A program made the translations under genes and the position numbers. From Gemmatimonadota bacterium (lineage in GTDB: Bacteria; Gemmatimonadota; Gemmatimonadetes; Gemmatimonadales; Gemmatimonadaceae): a stretch of 5,276 nt of DNA. The stretch spans positions 1-5,276 of the forward strand of contig CANGXK010000203.1 of assembly GCA_947457715.1 (NCBI GenBank), given 5' to 3'. This document shows positions 1-5,276 of the stretch, piece by piece; position 1 is the stretch's first letter, and each line of letters begins with the position of its first letter. The notes beneath the pieces were generated by a model. It made no database searches, was not told the DNA's origin, and saw nothing but the letters and a program-made list of their open reading frames with translations.

Positions 1-249
1 AGTCGAATAGACATTGGGGCGTATCGATTAAAGTGAGCGAACCCGACGCACTCAGGATCAAGCAATCCTGATGCCACACCAGTGACTCGAATCACCCCAC
101 GAGCGTAACGGCCTCTGACCTTGCCAATGGCTCACAGGCATCGCGTTTCCCTTTCGATGGCCGACCGAATCGGCACCCCGCGGCCTCGGCTGTAGCGAAG
201 ACTCGACAGTCACGCACCACAGTGCGAACTCACCAGCACACGATCGGGT
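1..249. other. Non-coding stretch downstream of tamB; no supported gene
   Basis: After the tamB TAA stop, all six frames are broken by stops or lack a credible start. An ATG on the minus strand at 14-12 opens a frame to the window edge, but only five codons are visible and no Shine-Dalgarno element precedes it. The region holds a 7-bp hairpin at 52-71 and a weak 5-bp stem (GCCGA/TCGGC) at 160-174. Neither has the T tract of an intrinsic terminator on either strand. No convincing -35/-10 pair was seen. The end of the tamB transcript is therefore not defined by this sequence; it may be Rho-dependent or lie further on. Confidence 0.6.
52..71. repeat. Small inverted repeat (7-bp stem, 6-nt loop) downstream of tamB
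   Basis: TCAGGAT (52-58) and ATCCTGA (65-71) are perfect reverse complements around the loop CAAGCA. It could form a modest hairpin at the 3' end of the tamB transcript, about 180 bases after the stop. There is no T run on either side, so it is not called a terminator. It could be an RNA-stabilising stem, an operator for a neighbouring gene, or chance. Confidence 0.45.
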
Positions 250-3200
250 TTAGAAAATCCATTCCCGAAACAGATCGAAACCGAACTGCATCCGCGGGAA
301 GCCATTCGTCCCGAGTTGCGTACAGGGTGAGGCACCGGGATCGACGCCGATCTGTCCCGACAGATTCCGGGCGAACCGATACTCGGCGGCCACGCCGGCC
401 CAGAGGGATGCCCTGCCCGATGCCGCCCCACCGCGACACACACCCGTGTTCAGGCGGAGAAAGGTCTTGGGGCCAAGCTGCTTACCGGCGCTGATGCTCA
501 GGTTGTCCAGCAGCGAGGTGGCGGAGAGGTCCTGAGACTGGCCGCCAGCGGTCATGACCTGAATGGTGTTGAAGCCGGGCAGCAGGCGCTGGAGCGCACC
601 TTCCACCGCGCCGCCGACCGACGGCAGCAGGACTCCGGTGACGGCGCGTACGGTACTCTGACTCTGACCGTCCAGCGCGAAGGTGGGCGCACCGAAAATC
701 AACAGGGAAATGATTTCGGACTCCGGCGCACTGGCATAGAGCGGATCGGTGCTGGAGAGCGTGAGTACCGGGACGTCATACGTCCCGCCAATGTGCACAC
801 GCACCGGGATCTCTCCGCCACCGGTCACGCGCACGACATTCGTGGCGCTGATGTCGAGCGTCGGGGCGATGGCGCTGCTACCAAAGAAGCGCACGCGACC
901 GGAATCGACGCTGAAGCTCCGATTCACGACGCCAAGATCGAGGCGATACTGTCCGCGGTTGGCGGTCACTTCGCCTTCGAGCGAGAGACGATCACCGCTC
1001 ATGGCGATCGACAATCCACCGGCAACCTTCACGCGCGACTCGGGCGTCTGCACCCACACGTCATTGCCCAGATCGACCCGGGCATTCCTGACCGACAGGA
1101 GTGAGCCGAGTGCGGCAAGCGACTGCGCTGCGGTTTCGGCCACCGGCACTTCATCGACGCCGAGGAGTTCGCGGGCGGCGTCCGACGACAAGTCCAACGC
1201 ATTTCGCGCTCCGAGCGGATCGATCACGAGATTCGCCCGCGGCACCACGATCGCCCCGGTGAGTTCCGGGCGCTTGAGTGGCCCGACGAGGGCGACCTCG
1301 CCGCTGAGGTCCAGCTCGGTGCCATCACGCTGGCGCGAGAGCACCGCATTGTGCGCCGACACGCGCATCGCCACCATGGCCGGCTCACCAACCGGGAATC
1401 GGAGCACCCCCGAGGCGCCGATCGTGTCAAGCAGGCCACCGCTTCGCACGCGCAGGGTCTCGAGGATCAGAGAATCCTGCGCGGCACGCAGCGTGATGCG
1501 TCCATCAGACGGTTCGATCCCAAGGTCAGTAAAAAACGCACCGAGTCCATCGGCGGTCATGATACCACGCGCGACGGGATGGTCCATGGTGCCGCCGACC
1601 GCGAACTGCCCAGACAGACGGCCACGCAGCCGTCGTACGCCATCGATCGAGAGCGGGAGCCCGTCGAACCGCAACGAGTCGGACGTGATCTCCGCATTGA
1701 CCTGGTCGGACAAGAGTCGCTTCTCGACCAACGTGATCGAAAGATCGACCGGCATGCGGGCTTCCGCGCGCAGCGATCCGCCGAGGGAATCGGTCAGCTC
1801 TGCAGAGGCGACGAGCTGTCGATCGGCGTAGCGCCCCGTCGAGTTGATCACGGGCAGCCGGAAGCCCGCGATACCGAGGGAGTCGCCGCGCATGGTCCAC
1901 GAGAGCAACGGCGTTGGGCGGGTGCCGGTCAGCGCGGCGGTGCCGCTGAGCGTCCCCGCGAACGTGGGCGTACCAGCCAGCAGCGCGGCGATCTCACCGA
2001 CAGGAAACTGCTCCAGCCGAAGGGAGCCCGTGACCGCGCGATCGCGCGGGATGTCGGCCACCGCACTCAGCACGCCAGTCGTGTTCGATCGTAGCTCGAC
2101 GGGGAACAGCCGGAATCCGCTGGAATCCTGTTGCAGCGTGATCGGTTTGGCCGTGCGCCAGACGACGTCGGCATAGGAGAGGTGCAACGAATCGAGTGCG
2201 ACGGCGAACCGCGACGGCGCACGCGTGTACACGCCGCGAGCCAGCAGATGCGCCTCGGTCTGCGAACTGACATCGAGCGCCAACAGCCCGCTGTCGGCGT
2301 TGGCCTGCTCGACGCGAAAGCCCACGGTCTGCAGGCGGATCGCCCCGAGTCCATCGACGTTGTCGGCGGTCGCAGCACCCTCGAAGGCCGGCTTCGTGAA
2401 GACATGATCGGCCCGTGCGGAACCGAACACACGTCCAACGCGAATGGCTCCGACCTGCATGGCGCGCGCACCGAGGGCGGCGGTTGCGCCGGCATCCGTC
2501 AGACTGCCATAGAGGTATCCGGAAAGCGAGAGATCACCTTCAAGGGTATCGGCCGCGAGCTCCCGAAGCGACGCCGCCGACGCTGTGTCGACCGGTTGCA
2601 TCATCGACGCGAGGCGCCCAAGCTGCGCGCGCACGGCCCCGAGTGAATCGGCTCGCGCCGACAGCTGCAGCGTGTCGATCTTCAGCGAGTCACGCGCCAA
2701 GGCACCGCGGGCCGCGAAGGTGACGCCGCCCAGATGCGCCGTTGCGGAATCGATGACGAGACGTTCAGCCCCCAACGAGGCACTGGCAATCAGATCGAAG
2801 GCCGGTCGATCATCGGCCGCGGTCTGCCGCCAGTCTACCACGATGGCCCCTTCGATCGGTGACACACTCACGCTGTCGGGGCGTGGCCCGCGTGCCGAGA
2901 GCCGCAGCGCACCATCGACCGCGGTCGACGGGACGGTCGTCCGTCCGATCCACTGTCGCAGGTCGAACTGATCAAGGGTGCCATCAGCCGTGATCTGCCA
3001 GGACGCGGCGGTAAGCGCGGCGGTGCCGTGCATCGTGACCGATGGGCCGGTCCCGTTCGCGCTGCTTGGTGCCACCACGCCGGTGACATCCGATGCCCGA
3101 AGCGCCGCGCTCCACTGCATCGCGGCCGTGCTGCCATTGAGCGAGACGCGGCCAAAGATCGCCGCACCGATCGGCAGCGTGGTATCGATGCGGGCCAGCG

Positions 3201-4854
3201 CACGCATGGACAGCGGATCGAACTGCAGCGTGGCGTTAACCAGCGGCGCGGACGCGTTGACGCCGCCGAAGCGCGTACGCAGGTCGCCGCGTACGGTCGT
3301 GACGTTGCCGACCGCATCGGTCCACGTGAGGCCGAGGTTGGTCAGGTCGGCGGCCTCGAGATCGGCCGATCGGATCAGGCCACGTGCCGCGAGAATGCCG
3401 TCGATCGCCGGCATCTCGGGAATCAGCGCCGGTGACAGGGCGCGGATCGACCGTAGATCCACCGTGGCGTCGTCGAGCGTCATTCCCCAGGCCCGCGGGC
3501 GTTCGCCGATCGCCACCATGCCACGCAGCCTGGCCGACGACACGGCGCCACCCGGCACCAACGCATCGGCGAACCGCGCATCGAGGAGATCCATCTTGAA
3601 CGCGGTGAGTGGCCCGCCATCGCGCGCCATGAGCTTGCCGGTGAAGGTGCCGCGAATCTCGGGCGGCAGCGCCTCATAGCTGATGCGGCGCAACAGGTCG
3701 CTCTGCAACGGGACGAATGCGAGATCGACCTGTTGCAGCAGCATCTGCGCCGGCTTGAGCACGATGTGGATGCCGCCGGTGATGCGCGAAGCGCCGCTCT
3801 TCACATCGAGCGCGGCCAGGGCGAATTCCACGTCGTCGGGATTCGTCAGCGTGCGCATGCGAACGGTGGCCGTGCCTCGTCCACTGGCCGGCAGCACATC
3901 CCAGATCCACTGCAGGTCCGAGAGCCCGGCGTCGGTCTTGATGACGACGTCGTAGCGCAACGGCCCGGGGTTGTGCCAGTCAATCGTCCCGACCGCCGTG
4001 CCGCGCGACGCCGGCAACTTCACGTCGCCGAGATCCAGGCGTAGCGAGTCGCCCGTCCACTGCAGCCGACCGGCCGCTTGCGAGATCCGCACCGGTGGAT
4101 CGGAGATCACGCCGCTCACCGTGTCGAGTTGCACCGACGCGGGGCGCTTCTCCACATCGACGAGGATGCCGTCGTGCGCGCGCACACGCTCGAGTGCGAC
4201 GACGCGACGCTCGAAGTACGTGCCGTTCGGCGCGCGCACGATATCGTGCAGACTGTCGCGCACCGCGATAACACTGTCCCGCGCGGCCCCGGCAAAAATC
4301 GGGTGCGGCGCCCAGGGCGCGATCATGCCGACCCGACCGCCATCGACGATCAACGAGTCGATGCGCACATCGTCACCGAAGCCCGGTGCGTTCTTGACCG
4401 TTGCGACGTTCTTGCCGGAAATGATGTAGGCGATGTTCCACGGCCCCTGCTCGTCGCGCTTGAGATCGAGCCGCAGTCCGCGTACGGCGAGCCGACGGAT
4501 GTGGATCGCCTTGTCGAGCAGGCCGGTGACCCTGAGCGACCCTTCGAGGTGCGCGACCGACACAACAGGCACGCCGGCGGTGTCGACCAGCGACACGTTG
4601 TCGGCGACGAGGTGCGTGGGACTGATCTCGCGGAGGATTCCAACGCGCAACGTTGCCCGGCCGTCGAAGATGCCGTTCACTGTCGAGAGCGCCGCGCTCA
4701 GCAACCAACGGCGACCGCTCTCGGTGTTTACGGCCACGAGATACGTGATCCCCAGCCCGGCGAGTGCGCCGACCAAAATGCCGGCGACCCACCAGAAACG
4801 ACGCGGCCGCGACGATATCGGCGGCTGACTCCCGGGCGCGACCGGCGTGGTCAT
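250..4854 (-). CDS. tamB: TamB-like translocation/assembly module protein (DUF490 C-terminal domain), 1534 aa
   Basis: This is an inner-membrane-anchored, periplasm-spanning partner of an Omp85 barrel, in a family linked to outer-membrane protein assembly and phospholipid transport between membranes. Residues 1-19 are short and basic (R16, R18, R19), followed by one hydrophobic helix at about 20-42, an uncleaved signal anchor. Residues 60-145 resemble the AsmA/TamB N-terminal domain (NVSLVDTAGVPVVSVAHLEG, then RRLAVRGLRLDL). The middle is a long series of amphipathic beta strands, many starting D-S-L, with LSG-type repeats at about 777, 969, 1080 and 1183. The DUF490 region covers about 1080-1534: DSGRVRFFG then PTLDISA (1317-1337), PVRVHIGGTYDVPVLTLSS (1350-1368), SEIISLLIFG (1379-1388), LSISAGKQLGPKTFLRLNTG (1452-1471), and a barrel-strand-like end FGFDLFREWIF. 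It is longer than E. coli TamB (about 1260 aa). The start at 4854 was chosen because it overlaps the upstream stop (TGATG) and directly precedes the anchor; the in-frame ATG at 4989 would add 45 residues inside the barrel gene. Only two cysteines, C1473 and C1511. Reading frame intact. Confidence 0.95.
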   Translation of the reverse strand: MTTPVAPGSQPPISSRPRRFWWVAGILVGALAGLGITYLVAVNTESGRRWLLSAALSTVNGIFDGRATLRVGILREISPTHLVADNVSLVDTAGVPVVSVAHLEGSLRVTGLLDKAIHIRRLAVRGLRLDLKRDEQGPWNIAYIISGKNVATVKNAPGFGDDVRIDSLIVDGGRVGMIAPWAPHPIFAGAARDSVIAVRDSLHDIVRAPNGTYFERRVVALERVRAHDGILVDVEKRPASVQLDTVSGVISDPPVRISQAAGRLQWTGDSLRLDLGDVKLPASRGTAVGTIDWHNPGPLRYDVVIKTDAGLSDLQWIWDVLPASGRGTATVRMRTLTNPDDVEFALAALDVKSGASRITGGIHIVLKPAQMLLQQVDLAFVPLQSDLLRRISYEALPPEIRGTFTGKLMARDGGPLTAFKMDLLDARFADALVPGGAVSSARLRGMVAIGERPRAWGMTLDDATVDLRSIRALSPALIPEMPAIDGILAARGLIRSADLEAADLTNLGLTWTDAVGNVTTVRGDLRTRFGGVNASAPLVNATLQFDPLSMRALARIDTTLPIGAAIFGRVSLNGSTAAMQWSAALRASDVTGVVAPSSANGTGPSVTMHGTAALTAASWQITADGTLDQFDLRQWIGRTTVPSTAVDGALRLSARGPRPDSVSVSPIEGAIVVDWRQTAADDRPAFDLIASASLGAERLVIDSATAHLGGVTFAARGALARDSLKIDTLQLSARADSLGAVRAQLGRLASMMQPVDTASAASLRELAADTLEGDLSLSGYLYGSLTDAGATAALGARAMQVGAIRVGRVFGSARADHVFTKPAFEGAATADNVDGLGAIRLQTVGFRVEQANADSGLLALDVSSQTEAHLLARGVYTRAPSRFAVALDSLHLSYADVVWRTAKPITLQQDSSGFRLFPVELRSNTTGVLSAVADIPRDRAVTGSLRLEQFPVGEIAALLAGTPTFAGTLSGTAALTGTRPTPLLSWTMRGDSLGIAGFRLPVINSTGRYADRQLVASAELTDSLGGSLRAEARMPVDLSITLVEKRLLSDQVNAEITSDSLRFDGLPLSIDGVRRLRGRLSGQFAVGGTMDHPVARGIMTADGLGAFFTDLGIEPSDGRITLRAAQDSLILETLRVRSGGLLDTIGASGVLRFPVGEPAMVAMRVSAHNAVLSRQRDGTELDLSGEVALVGPLKRPELTGAIVVPRANLVIDPLGARNALDLSSDAARELLGVDEVPVAETAAQSLAALGSLLSVRNARVDLGNDVWVQTPESRVKVAGGLSIAMSGDRLSLEGEVTANRGQYRLDLGVVNRSFSVDSGRVRFFGSSAIAPTLDISATNVVRVTGGGEIPVRVHIGGTYDVPVLTLSSTDPLYASAPESEIISLLIFGAPTFALDGQSQSTVRAVTGVLLPSVGGAVEGALQRLLPGFNTIQVMTAGGQSQDLSATSLLDNLSISAGKQLGPKTFLRLNTGVCRGGAASGRASLWAGVAAEYRFARNLSGQIGVDPGASPCTQLGTNGFPRMQFGFDLFREWIF

Positions 4855-4864
4855 CAGAACGCCT
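4852..4864 (-). promoter_or_regulatory. Overlapping stop/start junction (TGATG) with weak ribosome binding site for tamB
   Basis: On the minus strand the TGA stop of the barrel gene (4856-4854) shares one base with the ATG of tamB (4854-4852). An AGG (4864-4862) lies 7 bases before the ATG, inside the last codons of the barrel gene. It is a minimal Shine-Dalgarno match. This arrangement usually means translational coupling: ribosomes ending on the first gene restart on the second. No separate promoter for tamB is visible, so co-transcription from upstream of the window is inferred. Confidence 0.7.
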
Positions 4865-5276
4865 GCCCGAGGCCGAAGTGGAACGCGAGGCGCGAGAGGA
4901 CACCGCGGCCCGTGGGAGGGCGATAGCTGTTCGGGCAGTCGAAGATGTCCACGGCGCGGGGGTCCGTGACGTCCCGCGGACTGGCGCACAAGATCTGACC
5001 GGTGGTCCCGCTGTTGTCGCCCGCAGTGAAGAACAAGGCGCGACCTTCCCGCGGCGGGTACGGCTGATAGCCGACGTCCATGCGGAACGGGCCGAGCGGT
5101 GTCACGATGCGCAGGCCGAGACCGGGGGTCGCGCGAAGGTTGCCCCAGCGAAAGCCTTCAGAGTTGGTCTCCCAGACGTTCCCGGCGTCCACGAAGGCCG
5201 CGAACTGCAACTGTTCGGCGATGAAGCGGAACCCGCGGCGCCATTCGAGATTGGCGACAACCATCGCGGTCCCTCC
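4854..5276 (-). CDS. Omp85-family outer-membrane beta-barrel assembly protein (BamA/TamA-like), C-terminal part, 5' end outside window
   Basis: This is the last 140 residues of a 16-stranded Omp85 barrel, which inserts proteins into the outer membrane (BamA) or partners TamB (TamA). The frame is open to the window edge, so the ATG at 5264 is an internal methionine. Four blocks line up with the end of E. coli BamA as I recall it: GGTAMVVANLEWR (a barrel strand after the RGF loop), FVDAGNVWETN (next strand and turn), LRATPGLGLRIVTPLGPF (the TPLGP strand pair), and a final strand LAFHFGLGQAF ending in phenylalanine, the usual C-terminal beta-signal. Between the last two strands lies a loop of about 57 residues with two cysteines, against roughly 11 residues in E. 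coli BamA. POTRA domains and signal peptide would lie upstream, outside the window. The stop codon overlaps the tamB start, which favours a TamA-type role, but the C-terminal piece alone cannot separate BamA from TamA. Family assignment is firm; subfamily is inferred. Confidence 0.93.
   Translation of the reverse strand, partial: GGTAMVVANLEWRRGFRFIAEQLQFAAFVDAGNVWETNSEGFRWGNLRATPGLGLRIVTPLGPFRMDVGYQPYPPREGRALFFTAGDNSGTTGQILCASPRDVTDPRAVDIFDCPNSYRPPTGRGVLSRLAFHFGLGQAF

Noticed and set aside
1..14. Start of a downstream minus-strand gene at the ATG at 14
   Set aside because: Only about five codons are visible, there is no ribosome binding site before it, and no recognisable sequence.
52..100. 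Possible tRNA, from the TCAGGAT/ATCCTGA stem and a nearby GTGACTCGAATCAC resembling a T arm
   Set aside because: The first loop has 6 rather than 7 bases, the second does not fit the GTTCRANYC pattern, and no acceptor stem closes around them.
160..174. GCCGA/TCGGC stem as a rho-independent terminator of tamB
   Set aside because: It has only five base pairs and is followed on the minus strand by CATCGAAAGGG, with no run of T.
749..1831. A 360-codon open frame on the plus strand
   Set aside because: It lies antisense to tamB. Its translation is rich in Arg, Ser, Thr and Pro with no recognisable domain, typical of the shadow frame of a high-G+C gene. Other plus-strand frames (for example 4078-4926) are rejected for the same reason.
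4855..4989. Earlier in-frame ATG at 4989 for tamB, adding 45 residues
   Set aside because: The added segment overlaps the conserved end of the Omp85 barrel in another frame, is Pro/Arg-rich, and would put a long non-signal stretch before the membrane anchor. The ATG at 4854 with the TGATG junction is far more plausible.
5262..5264. ATG at 5264 as the start of a small 136-residue protein
   Set aside because: The frame stays open to the window edge, and the four preceding codons (GGTA) fit the conserved GGxA-M-V-A strand of Omp85 barrels. It is an internal methionine of a larger protein.

Overview
The window (about 65% G+C, estimated by eye) is almost completely coding on the minus strand. It holds two genes of one operon: the 3' end of an Omp85-family outer-membrane beta-barrel gene (BamA/TamA-like, running off the right edge) and, directly downstream, a complete gene for a very large TamB/DUF490 protein of 1534 residues. 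This is the conserved pairing of an Omp85 barrel with a TamB-type inner-membrane-anchored bridge, so the source is a diderm (two-membrane) bacterium. The high G+C, the many Asp-Ser-Leu beta-strand motifs in TamB, and the long cysteine-containing last loop of the barrel recall Gemmatimonadota proteins as I remember them. That phylum assignment is a moderate-confidence inference, not something the sequence proves.

Layout, right to left (direction of transcription): 5276-4854 encodes the last 140 residues of the Omp85 barrel. Its TGA stop overlaps the ATG of tamB in a TGATG junction, with a weak AGG Shine-Dalgarno-like element inside the end of the barrel gene. tamB then runs from 4854 to 250. 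The remaining 249 bases (1-249) carry no supported gene. They contain a 7-bp hairpin without a T tract and no convincing terminator or promoter.

How the genes work together: in characterised systems the Omp85 partner sits in the outer membrane. TamB is anchored in the inner membrane by an N-terminal helix, spans the periplasm as a long beta-rich structure with a hydrophobic groove, and docks its C-terminal DUF490 domain on the barrel. The pair is linked to outer-membrane protein assembly and to phospholipid transport between membranes. Translational coupling here would keep their synthesis linked.

I found no mobile element, CRISPR array, RNA gene or undescribed system. The observations worth following are structural: an enlarged final barrel loop with two cysteines, the only two cysteines of TamB lying in its C-terminal docking region, helix-like insertions in an otherwise beta-repeat protein, and two perfect inverted repeats inside tamB. 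The many long reading frames on the opposite strand are shadows of high-G+C coding sequence.
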